Shown in pieces: positions 8,047 to 17,493 of a DNA stretch of 64,000 nt. The number at the start of each line of letters is the position of its first letter. Position 1 is the stretch's first letter. The position numbers and the translations under genes were made by a program. The DNA comes from Candidatus Thiodiazotropha sp. CDECU1 (lineage in GTDB: Bacteria; Pseudomonadota; Gammaproteobacteria; Chromatiales; Chromatiaceae): the NCBI RefSeq assembly GCF_963455295.1, contig NZ_OY734020.1, positions 558,001-622,000 on the forward strand. Reading direction: 5' to 3'. The notes under the pieces were generated by a model. That model saw nothing but the letters and a program-made list of their open reading frames with translations, was not told where the DNA came from and ran no database searches.

Positions 8047-10272
8047 ATGTTCAAACGCTGTAAGTTGCATCAATCGATCCTGCTTGCCTTGATATTGCCT
8101 AGTGTGGCGATTGCTGAAGTCGAGATCACTGGCTATCTGAAGAATGAAACATCTGTCTTTACTCGCGACGGCCAAGTGACCGGTGAGGCGGACTCGATGC
8201 TTGATGAGAGAGGTCACGATAAAGGGGATTTGCTGAAATTCGAAAACTCGGCCCGTCTTTTCCTAAATGGGTACCTGGGTGAAGAGAGTACCTGGCACGC
8301 CGATCTGAACTTTATCTACGATTCCGAAGGCGTGAATGACTACTATAAGGGACATGAGCTCTACACCCAGCACGACTATGTAAGAGAGCTGTATGTGGAT
8401 ACCTCGGCTCTGGGCTGGGATATGCGCTTGGGTAAACAGCAGGTGGTTTGGGGCACGGCTGACGGTATCAAATTGCTGGATATCATCAATCCCACCGATT
8501 TTCGCGAACTCAACCAGAATGCCATGGAAGACTCCCGGATTCCGATCTGGATGATCAATGCGGAACGCAATATCGGTGATAACAGCAACGTACAGCTCAT
8601 CGTCTCCCAGGTGGAAGAGAACAAGATCCCGGGACTCAATCCAAATGGTGATGCCGGACATCCCTTCCTGATGAAGGGGGTTGAGACTATCAGTGGCCAA
8701 GTAAACGGCTTTTATAATGTGGCACCTGCCCTGAGTAATGTGGCGGCCACCTTCAATGGCGCCGCAATGGGGGGTGGGTTTACCGGCGGTATGCCACTGC
8801 CTGTGGGCCTGAATCTTTTTGCAGGTCTGACCGTGGACGGATTTGCCGGTAACTTCTGGGACGCAGCGACAACGCCAGGATTGTTGAATCCAACGGTACC
8901 CACTGATCCAGTGGCCGCACCGGGCTGGTTGTTGCTGAATGCCTTCAGCCAGTTCGGTTTTACCGGACAGCCTGGTTTCCCTGCCGGCTTGAACGATCCC
9001 AATGGCAACTACGGCAGCACCAACCTGATGCCGATCACAGGTCTCACGCCACTTTCACCCACAGAGGTGACCTGGGATCCGGAAAATGCAAGCTCTGCCT
9101 TTGAGTTCATGTCGAATGCGACATTCGCAACCTTCAACACCTTTACCAGCTTCAGTCCAACGGCACCCACAGGTCTGACCGGCACTACCAGCGAGTGGGT
9201 GCGTGACTATCCGGATGACAGCGATGTGAATGCCGGTTTTCGTTTTCGCAACTCCACCGATGGTGGTCTTAACTGGTCTTTCAACTATTTCCACCACTAT
9301 GGTGCCAATCCGGATCTCGATCTGAGCTGGCGCAATTCCGCCGGGGATGAATTGGCCGTGCAGCTCGCACCGACCCTGTTCTTCGATACCAACGGCACTG
9401 CCGGTCCGCAGCAGGACGATACCTACGTACCAGATGTCGCAACCAGTTTGACCCGGGATCAGGCCAGGGCGAATTGGGATATGGCCAACCCCACCACCAT
9501 CCTGGTGCACGATGGAACCGGTTCCACATACTACGGCGCCCTTGATCCGAGTGCCGTATTGCCGGGCTTGGCGGATGGCAATCCTTTAAATGATGCAATG
9601 GTGATGGGTGCAGGGGCACCGACTCTACGTTTCACCGAGACCCTGCATCGGGTTAACAGTGTTGGCGCTTCCTTCGACTATGCACTCGATATGGGTGATA
9701 TCCCATTGGTGCTTAGAGGTGAGTTTCTCTATGACGAGGGAGACAAGCAACCTGTTATCGACAAATTCCTGCTCTCCATCGGCGACCTGACCAACGCCCT
9801 GAAGATGGAGGATGCCGACTACTTCAAATATGTCTTGGGTGCTGATGTCACTGTCGCCACCAACCTGCTTGTCAGCGGTCAGTTCATCCAGTTCCGTAAT
9901 CTCGACTTCGTCGACGAGAAAGACAGCTGTATGACCCAAACCGGTGTGACCGTGGATTGTAGCCGTTATACCGCAGACTTCCCGACCATGAACCTGGGCA
10001 ACGGCTTGATGAAGGGGTATGAGGACAAGGAGTTTTACTCGTTCTTCCTGTCCAAGCCCTTTGGTGATTCCCAGGAGCATCGTTGGAATAATATCTTCAT
10101 CTACGAAGAGGGTGGCGGCAAATGGAATCGTCTCGATATCGAGTACACCTTTACCGATACCATTCTTGGCTCAGTGGAGTGGAACAACTACTGGGGTGAT
10201 GAAGATACAACCTTCGGTCAGTTTGAGAACAGCTCAAACTTCCAGGTTGGTCTGAAGTGGATCTTCGAATAA
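8047..10272 (+). CDS. DUF1302-family outer membrane protein
   Basis: A 741-residue exported protein with a signal peptide (residues 1-23, ending PSVAIA) and Shine-Dalgarno GGGAGGA 7 bases before the ATG. The block RLGKQQVVWGTADGIKLLDI at about residues 127-146 followed by NPTDFRE is diagnostic of DUF1302 proteins. Alternating amphipathic strands throughout and the C-terminal strand ending in WIFE fit a large outer-membrane beta-barrel. DUF1302 genes recur beside LolA-like or DUF1329 genes and RND exporters. Here the gene sits between exactly those partners, so it probably acts as their outer-membrane component. That role is inference. Confidence 0.88.
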   Translation: MFKRCKLHQSILLALILPSVAIAEVEITGYLKNETSVFTRDGQVTGEADSMLDERGHDKGDLLKFENSARLFLNGYLGEESTWHADLNFIYDSEGVNDYYKGHELYTQHDYVRELYVDTSALGWDMRLGKQQVVWGTADGIKLLDIINPTDFRELNQNAMEDSRIPIWMINAERNIGDNSNVQLIVSQVEENKIPGLNPNGDAGHPFLMKGVETISGQVNGFYNVAPALSNVAATFNGAAMGGGFTGGMPLPVGLNLFAGLTVDGFAGNFWDAATTPGLLNPTVPTDPVAAPGWLLLNAFSQFGFTGQPGFPAGLNDPNGNYGSTNLMPITGLTPLSPTEVTWDPENASSAFEFMSNATFATFNTFTSFSPTAPTGLTGTTSEWVRDYPDDSDVNAGFRFRNSTDGGLNWSFNYFHHYGANPDLDLSWRNSAGDELAVQLAPTLFFDTNGTAGPQQDDTYVPDVATSLTRDQARANWDMANPTTILVHDGTGSTYYGALDPSAVLPGLADGNPLNDAMVMGAGAPTLRFTETLHRVNSVGASFDYALDMGDIPLVLRGEFLYDEGDKQPVIDKFLLSIGDLTNALKMEDADYFKYVLGADVTVATNLLVSGQFIQFRNLDFVDEKDSCMTQTGVTVDCSRYTADFPTMNLGNGLMKGYEDKEFYSFFLSKPFGDSQEHRWNNIFIYEEGGGKWNRLDIEYTFTDTILGSVEWNNYWGDEDTTFGQFENSSNFQVGLKWIFE

Positions 10273-10315
10273 TTCGAAAAACAGTCCTGCTTCAATCATC
10301 TTAAGCAACTGGAGA

Positions 10316-10337
10316 TGCCCGGTGAGAATACCGGGCA
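10316..10337 (+). other. Intercistronic hairpin without T-tract
   Basis: TGCCCGGT and ACCGGGCA form a perfect 8-bp stem with a 6-base loop in the 101-bp gap between the DUF1302 and RND genes. No T-tract follows. It resembles the hairpin in the previous gap of the same operon and may set differential mRNA stability. Confidence 0.5.
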
Positions 10338-10373
10338 GCTCTTACCAAACAGCGCTTTCACGGGGATCGAGCC

Positions 10374-13199
10374 ATGAGTGGTTCTGTGTCAAGCAACGGA
10401 TCAGGAAATCGATGGGCTGAAGGTTACGCGAACTTTGTTATCAAATTTCGCTGGCCCTTGATGCTGATCTTACTGGTGGTCACCATCGTTGCCGCCTTGC
10501 AGGTCAAGTATCTGGATATGCGCAATGATCCGGATACCCTGTTGCCTCCCAGCAATCGTTACGTAGCGACCAATCTGTATGCCGAATACAACTTCGGCAT
10601 GGGTAATCTGATGGTCTTCACGCTGCGCATCAAGGAGGGGGATGTCTACAAGAACTGGTTCATCAACAAGGTCCAGGAGATTCACGACAGACTCGTCGCG
10701 CTACCAAAGGCACGGGAATCCAATTTCATCGATATCGCCGCGAAGAAGATCAAGTTTATGGGGGCCGATGAGAACGGCCTGGTCTTCAAGCGTCTGATCC
10801 CCACCGAAGGTATCAGCAGCGACCAGGAAAAGGCGCAACAGCAGCTGGCCTTTCTTAAAGAGGGTATAGAGACCAATCCCGTCATCGGTCCGATGCTGGT
10901 CGGGTTTGAGGATGCCGAAGGGAATAAATGCGAATTTCAGGATAGGGAAAAGAACAACTGCACCGCCAAATCCCTCTACATCATCGGCGACTATACCGAT
11001 GAAGTTAAGGAGATCTATCTGCCCTGGGTGAGGGAGATCAGGGCGATGATGGATGAGTATGGTGAGGATGAAAGGTTCGAACTACTGGTGGCGGGCGAAC
11101 CCTACTTCCTGGCGTGGATGCTGGCCGACCTGGTGAATAAGTGGTGGTTGTTCGTCATCTCTTTTGCCATCGTTATCGCCGCACTCTGGTTTGAATTCCG
11201 CAACTGGCGCGGTTCCCTGTTTCCGATCATCGGGGTCAGTGCAACGATTGTGCTGACACTGGGATTGATGGGATTTTCCGCTTTTAAACTGACCACCATG
11301 ATGGTGTTGACCCCGATGTTGTTGCTCGCGATAGGGATAGGACACTCGGTGCAGGTAACGCGACGTTTTATGCAGGAGCAGGCTACCTCGGGGGATTGCG
11401 AATCGGCCGCCAGGGTCGCAATATCCCACACCATCGTACCGGCCACTCTCTCGATCGTGACCGATATGGTCGGCTTCGCCACCCTGGCGACAGTGGATAT
11501 CTCATTCTACAAGGCCTATGCCTACTTCGGTATGTTCGGCATGCTGACCCTGCTGTTTACCACCACCACCTTGATCCCATTGCTGATGATGACCTTTCCC
11601 TGCAGCCAGGTTGATATGACTGAGGGCCATGAGCAATCGTGGGAGACCAAGGTGGGCGGGGTTATCACCGGTATGTTGAATGGTCCGGGCAAGGCGCTTC
11701 CCATCCTTTTTGTAATCGGAATCTTCGCCTGGTCTATCTACTATACGGAAATAGGCCGGGGTATCTCCGGCATGCTGGCCGGTGAGGCTGGGAGGGAAGA
11801 TCCGGAGGTGGCCAGAATACAGGATGAGTTCGACATCATGCCGGGGGTTGAAAAGGGCATCAACTACTCCCGTGCGGCGTTCAAGGAGAAGTCGATCACC
11901 ATCCAGCATATCGAACGACTGAATAAGATCATGCCGGGGGTGATATCGGTATCCATCCCGATTCGGGGTAAGGAACCGGTACAAGAGCTGTGCGTGGATA
12001 CCTACTTTCCGGAAGAGATCTATGATATCGAGGATCCGCTGGAGAAGGTTGCCGCCTGTGAAAAGGCCAAGCTTGAATTGGCCTGCTGGGATCCCGATCC
12101 CTGTGGTGCTCAGGGTATCTTCAATGAGGCCGATGTACTTGCCGACATCGAGGCGATGGAGGAGTGGATGCGCGCTCATCCGTTCATCGGTTTCACCGGC
12201 TCCTATGCGCAATATATCCGGCTCGTGAATATGCTGCTCACGGCTGAGCCGGGTGAGCAACCGGATGTCGCTGATCTGTATATCCCCACCTCGGAAAAAT
12301 TGCGCTCCATCGATCCCGATGACGACAGGAGCGGTGACGGCATCGTGCAACTCTATAACGGTCTGTTGGAGACCATGACCGAAGAGGGAGACATGGACTC
12401 CTTCGTGATGAAGAACTGGAACGAAGGCGTGGTGATGGGATTCATCAACACCATGGATCCCATAGAGGCCCATGTAGTCACCATGGATATCCAGCAATAC
12501 ATCGAGGAGCACAAGAACGACACCGGCTTCAGCAAGGTCAACTTCGGTTTGCGCTCAGGCCCGGTGGAAGATCTTTCCGGTGACAGCAACGAGTTGTCTG
12601 TCGACGGCCCTGATTATATCAGGCCTGGGGTGGGTGGTTTCCTGGGTGCCACAGAGGCCACGCGTGAGGTCGCGGTGGATAACTGGCTAACCGGCCCTTT
12701 GTTGACAGCAACAGCTGTATTTATCATCGCCGCCCTGATATTCCGTTCCGTCGTGGTCTCGATAATCCTTATGGTACTGCTGTTCATCACCCTGTTCGCC
12801 CAGTATGGTCTTGGTGGTTTTATGACCAGTGTGCAAAACTGGTCGGGCAATCTGGCTTTCCATCTTCAGGTGGCGCTGAGTATCGCCATGGGACTTGGTA
12901 TCGATTATGGCATCTATATGATGTCGAGGCTGAAAGAGGAGATGCAGGCAACCGCGGGGGATTGGCAGCAGTCGTTGATCAATACGTTGAATACTACCGG
13001 CTCGGCAGTGATCATTTCAGTAATCGTACTGCTTGGTTGTTTCATACCATTGCTGAATACCGATCTTGCCAACACCTGGGGCTTGGGGATATATATCAGT
13101 CAGGCATTATTGATCGATGTAGTCACAGCCCTCACCATCCTGCCGATGATGGTAGCGTGGCTGAAACCAAAGTTTGTTTTTGGTAGATATAAAAACTAA
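10374..13199 (+). CDS. RND/MMPL-superfamily exporter
   Basis: A 941-residue inner-membrane exporter with two-fold repeated topology: TM1 near residues 30-48, a large periplasmic loop, a 5-helix bundle (about 245-420), then a second TM, loop and bundle (about 775-935). This is the single-subunit HAE3/MMPL arrangement, without the AcrB docking elements. The second TM-bundle motif AMGLGIDYGIYMMSRLKEE carries the usual Asp-Tyr. The equivalent in the first half reads AIGIGHSVQVTRRF and lacks the Asp. The periplasmic loops hold several cysteines (for example ACEKAKLELACWDPDPC). No membrane-fusion protein is encoded nearby. The LolA-like and DUF1302 neighbours suggest a periplasmic hand-off route for a hydrophobic cargo. 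Confidence 0.9.
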   Translation: MSGSVSSNGSGNRWAEGYANFVIKFRWPLMLILLVVTIVAALQVKYLDMRNDPDTLLPPSNRYVATNLYAEYNFGMGNLMVFTLRIKEGDVYKNWFINKVQEIHDRLVALPKARESNFIDIAAKKIKFMGADENGLVFKRLIPTEGISSDQEKAQQQLAFLKEGIETNPVIGPMLVGFEDAEGNKCEFQDREKNNCTAKSLYIIGDYTDEVKEIYLPWVREIRAMMDEYGEDERFELLVAGEPYFLAWMLADLVNKWWLFVISFAIVIAALWFEFRNWRGSLFPIIGVSATIVLTLGLMGFSAFKLTTMMVLTPMLLLAIGIGHSVQVTRRFMQEQATSGDCESAARVAISHTIVPATLSIVTDMVGFATLATVDISFYKAYAYFGMFGMLTLLFTTTTLIPLLMMTFPCSQVDMTEGHEQSWETKVGGVITGMLNGPGKALPILFVIGIFAWSIYYTEIGRGISGMLAGEAGREDPEVARIQDEFDIMPGVEKGINYSRAAFKEKSITIQHIERLNKIMPGVISVSIPIRGKEPVQELCVDTYFPEEIYDIEDPLEKVAACEKAKLELACWDPDPCGAQGIFNEADVLADIEAMEEWMRAHPFIGFTGSYAQYIRLVNMLLTAEPGEQPDVADLYIPTSEKLRSIDPDDDRSGDGIVQLYNGLLETMTEEGDMDSFVMKNWNEGVVMGFINTMDPIEAHVVTMDIQQYIEEHKNDTGFSKVNFGLRSGPVEDLSGDSNELSVDGPDYIRPGVGGFLGATEATREVAVDNWLTGPLLTATAVFIIAALIFRSVVVSIILMVLLFITLFAQYGLGGFMTSVQNWSGNLAFHLQVALSIAMGLGIDYGIYMMSRLKEEMQATAGDWQQSLINTLNTTGSAVIISVIVLLGCFIPLLNTDLANTWGLGIYISQALLIDVVTALTILPMMVAWLKPKFVFGRYKN

Positions 13200-13241
13200 A
13201 AAAGACCAACTGCGCTGAATCACTGATTCAGTTCAGGCTCA

Positions 13242-13267
13242 AGCCGGTGTTCAGCGCCGGCTTTTTT
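13242..13267 (+). terminator. Intrinsic terminator of the LolA-like/DUF1302/RND operon
   Basis: AGCCGGTG and CGCCGGCT form an 8-bp stem (one G-T pair) with a 5-base loop, directly followed by TTTTTT. It lies 43 bases after the RND stop codon. Confidence 0.9.
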
Positions 13268-13447
13268 ATGTGCGACGAAAAAGTGAATGAGATTGATACC
13301 CTAATGACCGGATAGGGTGAGTATTATACCCACTGTGTCTCTCCTGTTTTTCTGAGCATGGTCCAGAATACCTACAAGGGCGGTCTAAGATGAATGCAAG
13401 TGAGAAAGCGGATTCGTAGTATTTAATAGATCCTCACATCTCGCATT

Positions 13448-13716
13448 TAGGGCCTGTTAACACTAATCCAATATGCCCTGCTGGGGCTGTTTTCGTGCCC
13501 AGCAAGGCAGAATGAGCGTGGTGTAGCGCGGCTACATGAGCGAATGATAACGCCGCTGGGCGCAAAAACAGCCCCAGCCCTTCGGGTTGAGCCTGAAAAA
13601 GCGCCACTCGGCGTTGCTCGTCGTTCATTTGGAATAACCAAACTTCTCTCCTCGCGCCTTGATTGGCACTTTTTCAGGCTCAACAGGGCATATTGGATTA
13701 GTGTTAACAGGCCCTA
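13448..13716. mobile_element. MITE-like element with perfect 33-bp terminal inverted repeats
   Basis: The first 33 bases (13448-13480, beginning TAGGGCCTGTTAACACTA) are the exact reverse complement of the last 33 (13684-13716, ending GTGTTAACAGGCCCTA). The 203-base interior is itself built of two long imperfect hairpins: 13481-13503 with 13555-13577 (CTGGGGCTGTTTT arms, enclosing a TGTAGC/GCTACA hairpin), and 13586-13606 with 13664-13684 (GTTGAGCCTGAAAAAG arms). No transposase or credible ORF is inside. The outermost TA on both ends could be a TA target duplication, which would fit IS630/Tc1-mariner-type mobilisation. That assignment is a guess, as the family is not recognised. Confidence 0.85.
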
Positions 13717-14230
13717 GCCCGAAACGTTGTCGTCGTTTCCAACCCCTCGTAACCATAGCACGGTATCTCTAGTGTAAAGGCGATGATTTTTATCCATTTC
13801 GGCTATTTCCGTAGAGATCGTCTACAGACTCCAGAGTTACGATTTATACCCTTCGTTCTTAGTGATATGGATGTCACGGATAGGTGAAAGTTGTTATGCC
13901 TACTAACCTTAAAGCTCCATCACCCGATTGATCAGACATTTATAGGTATCAGTCAGTTTCGCTGGAATGAGTCCAAAGTGGGTTACAGGTCGGTGCATAT
14001 TGCCCCCAGCCATGAGAGTGTAAGGGTGGTGAAACCCAATGCATCCCTGCATGAAGCCTGAAATAGCCCCAAATCTAGTATTTTTGAAATTTATCGGTAT
14101 TGCTTGTGAATAAATCGACTATTTCTGCTTCAGTGAATTTTCGGTTAGCCGACAACAGTACTGGGGATATGTTGACAATCTGCAGCGAATGGTGCGTAAC
14201 CAATCTGTTTGGACAGCAATACAAGGTTGA
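13717..14230. other. Gene-free region upstream of the signalling locus
   Basis: A 514-base stretch without a credible ORF between the MITE-like element and the ODP gene. Minus-strand frames here lack ribosome-binding sites and overlap the ODP gene. A short hairpin (ATGCA-tccc-TGCAT) is near 14040. The promoter of the signalling operon must be here, but I cannot fix it. The 180 bases before the MITE (13268-13447) are likewise empty apart from a weak ACCCT/AGGGT inverted repeat. Confidence 0.5.
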
Positions 14231-15022
14231 ATGATGAAAGGGAATCAAATTGCGAAATACCAGGATGTTGATCCGGATACTGAGAACCCTGTGCTTCTTT
14301 ATTGCGATGAAGTACACGAAATCTACTGGTTGGGTATTCCGGAGCACACTGCGTTTCGAAGCAATATCTATCTGATTAAGTCCGGCGATGAAGCATTGAT
14401 TGTTGATCCGGGACATCAGGCATACTTCGAGAAGACCAGGGAACGTGTAGCCCAGGTATTGGATCCTGAAATGGTCAGTGGTCTGATTATCTGCCATCAG
14501 GATCCTGATGTGGCGGCATCAATGCCGCAGTGGCTGGAAGTAAATCCGAAGATGTCGATCTTTACTACACCGCGAACGCAAGTCCTTTTGCCGTACTATG
14601 GAGTCGGTGAGTATCACTGGTACGACGTGGTCGAAGAACCTGCATTCACTTTCAAAAGCGGTAAGAGGATCAATTTTACCGAGGCACCCTATCTACATTT
14701 TGCTGGTGCATTCACCAGTTTCGATGAATCGAGCGGTTTTTTGTTTTCCGGGGATATATGGGCAGCCATTCAGCTTGAATGGCGCTTGATTGTAGATGAT
14801 TTTGAAGCGCATGAGTCGGTCTTGGATCTATTTCATGTGGATTATATGGCCTCGAATATCGCTTGCCGCGGTTATATTGAAAAAATCCGCAAGTATCAGA
14901 TCAATGCTGTATTGCCGCAACACGGTTCAATTATTGATTCGAATAATGTTGATCATGCGTTACGCTATTTGAATTCTCTGGTATGTGGTACTGATATTAT
15001 GTATCCGTATTTAACAACGTAA
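14231..15022 (+). CDS. ODP-type metallo-beta-lactamase-fold protein, probable di-iron oxygen sensor
   Basis: A 263-residue soluble protein with a flavodiiron-type metallo-beta-lactamase fold but no flavodoxin domain. Candidate metal ligands are all present: His89, Asp91 and Asp93 in CHQDPD, His156 in YLHFAGAF, Asp175 in FSGDIW and His231 in LPQHG. The HxDxD form, where flavodiiron proteins have HxExDH, and the hydrophobic surroundings match the oxygen-binding di-iron protein (ODP) class. Treponema ODP is known to bind O2 at a di-iron site and to signal to chemotaxis proteins. The stop codon abuts the ATG of a histidine kinase that has no sensor domain, so the protein is likely its sensory partner (inference). 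Base composition is A+T-richer than flanking genes. Confidence 0.83.
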   Translation: MMKGNQIAKYQDVDPDTENPVLLYCDEVHEIYWLGIPEHTAFRSNIYLIKSGDEALIVDPGHQAYFEKTRERVAQVLDPEMVSGLIICHQDPDVAASMPQWLEVNPKMSIFTTPRTQVLLPYYGVGEYHWYDVVEEPAFTFKSGKRINFTEAPYLHFAGAFTSFDESSGFLFSGDIWAAIQLEWRLIVDDFEAHESVLDLFHVDYMASNIACRGYIEKIRKYQINAVLPQHGSIIDSNNVDHALRYLNSLVCGTDIMYPYLTT

Positions 15023-15973
15023 ATGGTCAGTGGCACCGACAACAGAATCGAGGCACTTGAACAGCAACTGAAGCTGTTTAAGGAATCGTCACGTCAAAGC
15101 AATCTCGTCCGTAAACGTTATCAGGATGCACTCTCGATTCTTAAACAGAAGGATTTAGAGTTAAAGAAGAGTAAACAATTAATCGAGAAAGATCTCAAAA
15201 TGTTGAAAGCAATGCAGCAGCAGTTAATTGAAAAGGAGAAATTTGCAGCATTGGGATCGCTCGTGGCCGGTGTGGCACATGAGGTGAACACGCCGATTGG
15301 TGTAGCCATGACTTCGATTTCTGCCTGCAATGAAGAGGTCAGGCAGTTGAAAAAGTTGTATGAGGAGGAAGAGCTTTCTGAAAGTGACATGGATACGTTC
15401 TTTGAAACTGTTCATGAGTCGATGTATCTAGCCAAGTCGGGCCTCGATCAGGCAGCAAGGTTGATCAGCAGCTTCAAGATGATATCGGTTGATCAGAATT
15501 TCGACGATATACGGCAGTTTGATGTATGTGAATACCTCCGAGACATAATTCGTACATTTAAGAACCAGTTAAAGAAAACAAAGATTCAAGTGGATCTCGA
15601 TTGCCCACAACAACTGATCGTAAAGACCTATCCTGGATCACTATCGCAAATATTAAACAACCTTCTTTCTAATGTGATTAATCACGCATATAAGCCACAA
15701 GAACCTGGGGTCGTTCATATTAAAATCGAACAACAAGGTAATCTTCTGAACCTATTGGTTGAGGATTATGGCAAGGGTATGGATGCGGCGTTGAAAGATA
15801 CAATTTTTCAACCATTTATCACAACGGCACGGGATAGGGGTGGTAGCGGTCTTGGACTCAATATTGTCTATAATCTAGTTGCACAGCGCTTTGGCGGCGA
15901 GATTGAGGTTCAAAGCAAACCTGGAGAGGGGAGTCGTTTTAATATTTCGTTAGTGGTGGAAGCATTGGAATAA
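15023..15973 (+). CDS. Soluble sensor histidine kinase lacking an input domain
   Basis: A 316-residue kinase whose ATG immediately follows the ODP stop codon (TAAATG). Residues 1-75 form a charged, Glu/Lys-rich coiled coil without signal peptide, membrane helix, PAS or GAF domain. The phosphoacceptor His86 is in GVAHEVNTPIG. The ATPase domain follows with N-box NNLLSNVINHAY (212-223), G1 EDYGKGMD, F-box FQPFITT and G2 GGSGLGLN. With no sensor of its own, it probably reads the state of the adjacent ODP through the coiled coil. The REC/HD-GYP gene 6 bases downstream is the obvious phospho-acceptor. Both links are inferred from tight gene order. Confidence 0.92.
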   Translation: MVSGTDNRIEALEQQLKLFKESSRQSNLVRKRYQDALSILKQKDLELKKSKQLIEKDLKMLKAMQQQLIEKEKFAALGSLVAGVAHEVNTPIGVAMTSISACNEEVRQLKKLYEEEELSESDMDTFFETVHESMYLAKSGLDQAARLISSFKMISVDQNFDDIRQFDVCEYLRDIIRTFKNQLKKTKIQVDLDCPQQLIVKTYPGSLSQILNNLLSNVINHAYKPQEPGVVHIKIEQQGNLLNLLVEDYGKGMDAALKDTIFQPFITTARDRGGSGLGLNIVYNLVAQRFGGEIEVQSKPGEGSRFNISLVVEALE

Positions 15974-15979
15974 CAAGCG

Positions 15980-17485
15980 ATGGCTAAACTATTTTTTGCA
16001 AAAAAATCAAAAAAGAAAAGGCTTTCTGAAATAGGTTGGAAAATACTTATTGTTGACGACGATGAGAGTGTGCATCAGGTTACAGAACTGGCGCTGAAGC
16101 ACTTTGATTATAAGGGGCGCAAACTCAGTTTCATCTCCGCTTATTCGGCTCAGGAAGCGATGGAAACAGCACGTAAGGAACGTGATATAGCAATCGTTTT
16201 GCTTGATGTAGTGATGGAAACCGAGAACGCGGGTTTCGAAGTTGTCGAGTATGTGAGGAATGTTCTGGGCAACAACCATATGCGGATAATTCTGCGTACT
16301 GGGCAACCGGGGTATGCGCCTGAGCGATATGTAATCGATCACTACGATATCAATGATTATAAGGAGAAAACTGAACTCACACAGGAAAAGCTATATACAT
16401 CTGTACGCATGGGACTCAAGTCCTACGAGTTTATCACTGCACTGAACAGCCAGAAAAGATCATTGGAATATATCGTTCAAGCTGCGCCAGCGATATTCAA
16501 AATCACCTCACTTGAAGACTTTTTTCGTTCCATATTGAATGCCATTATCGATTTGTTAGGCATCTCCGAAGGGCGCAGTAAAGTGGATTCGCTCTCTGGA
16601 TTCATCGCTTATCCGGTAACGGAGGATGGTGAATACAAGATTTGTTATGGAATAAACAATCAGGGGAATTGGGAGGAGGATGAAGAGAAGATTGCTGTAA
16701 TGCTGCACAGGCTCCATCCTCAGCTCGACAGTATCCAAGGTGTATTCAATGTGGAAGAGGGTACTTTTGCCATACCGATAAAGGATAAAAATGAGATCGT
16801 TGCCGCCATATTGCTGGAAAATCTAGGTCATATCAGTGAACATGCCAAGCGATTGCTGAACATTCTGTCGATGCAGGCGAGTTCCGCATTCAAGAATATC
16901 GACCTGTTTGAACTGATATCAAGAGAACATCAGGAGACTATAAATCTGTTGGCCGTTGCCTCTGAATATAAGGATGAAAACACGGGAGAACATATCAGAA
17001 GAATTGAATTGATAACCAGTATGCTCGCCCAGGAACTCGGTATAAGCAAGGAAGAGGCGATTCAGATGGGACAGGCAGCGACTCTGCACGATATCGGCAA
17101 ACTGTCAGTGCCCGACAGCGTGTTGCAAAAACCGGGAAAGCTGACTAATGAAGAGTTCGATACAATAAAATTGCATACACTTAACGGTGAGAAAATACTT
17201 GCTGGGCATGGCCATTTGAAATTGGCCAGCGAGATCGCAAGAACACATCATGAGCGCTATGACGGATCAGGCTATCCTAATGGCCTTGTCGGAGACGACA
17301 TACCGCTTAGTGGCAGAATTACTGCGTTGGCCGATGTTTATGATGCACTTTCCAATGAAAGACCATATAAAGATGCCTGGCCGAGTGAGGAGGTATTGGA
17401 GCTGATAGGAAGTGAGCGGGGGAAACACTTCGATCCAGATGTTGTGGACGCATTTTTTCGGCTTATAAAGAAGGCTGTACTGTAA
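15980..17485 (+). CDS. Response regulator with DUF3369 and HD-GYP c-di-GMP phosphodiesterase domains
   Basis: A 501-residue protein. The receiver domain (about 20-150) has acidic pocket Asp26/Asp27, phospho-acceptor Asp76 in LLDVVM and Thr107 in RTGQP. A middle GAF-like DUF3369 domain (about 155-305) follows. The C-terminal HD-GYP domain (about 318-500) has the catalytic HD in LHDIGKL (His370, Asp371) and an intact HHERYDGSGYP (423-433), so c-di-GMP hydrolysis to GMP is expected. A very basic first 15 residues precede REC. It lies 6 bases after the kinase gene. The locus therefore probably lowers c-di-GMP in response to its signal, while the direction of control is unknown. Confidence 0.93.
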   Translation: MAKLFFAKKSKKKRLSEIGWKILIVDDDESVHQVTELALKHFDYKGRKLSFISAYSAQEAMETARKERDIAIVLLDVVMETENAGFEVVEYVRNVLGNNHMRIILRTGQPGYAPERYVIDHYDINDYKEKTELTQEKLYTSVRMGLKSYEFITALNSQKRSLEYIVQAAPAIFKITSLEDFFRSILNAIIDLLGISEGRSKVDSLSGFIAYPVTEDGEYKICYGINNQGNWEEDEEKIAVMLHRLHPQLDSIQGVFNVEEGTFAIPIKDKNEIVAAILLENLGHISEHAKRLLNILSMQASSAFKNIDLFELISREHQETINLLAVASEYKDENTGEHIRRIELITSMLAQELGISKEEAIQMGQAATLHDIGKLSVPDSVLQKPGKLTNEEFDTIKLHTLNGEKILAGHGHLKLASEIARTHHERYDGSGYPNGLVGDDIPLSGRITALADVYDALSNERPYKDAWPSEEVLELIGSERGKHFDPDVVDAFFRLIKKAVL

Positions 17486-17493
17486 ATAACACC

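Noticed and set aside
11502-12512. 336-codon minus-strand frame opposite the RND exporter
   Set aside because: Antisense shadow with no ribosome-binding site and low-complexity His/Asp/Leu composition.
13434-13683. Two short overlapping minus-strand frames inside the inverted-repeat element
   Set aside because: They are translations of the hairpin arms of the MITE-like element and have no initiation signal.
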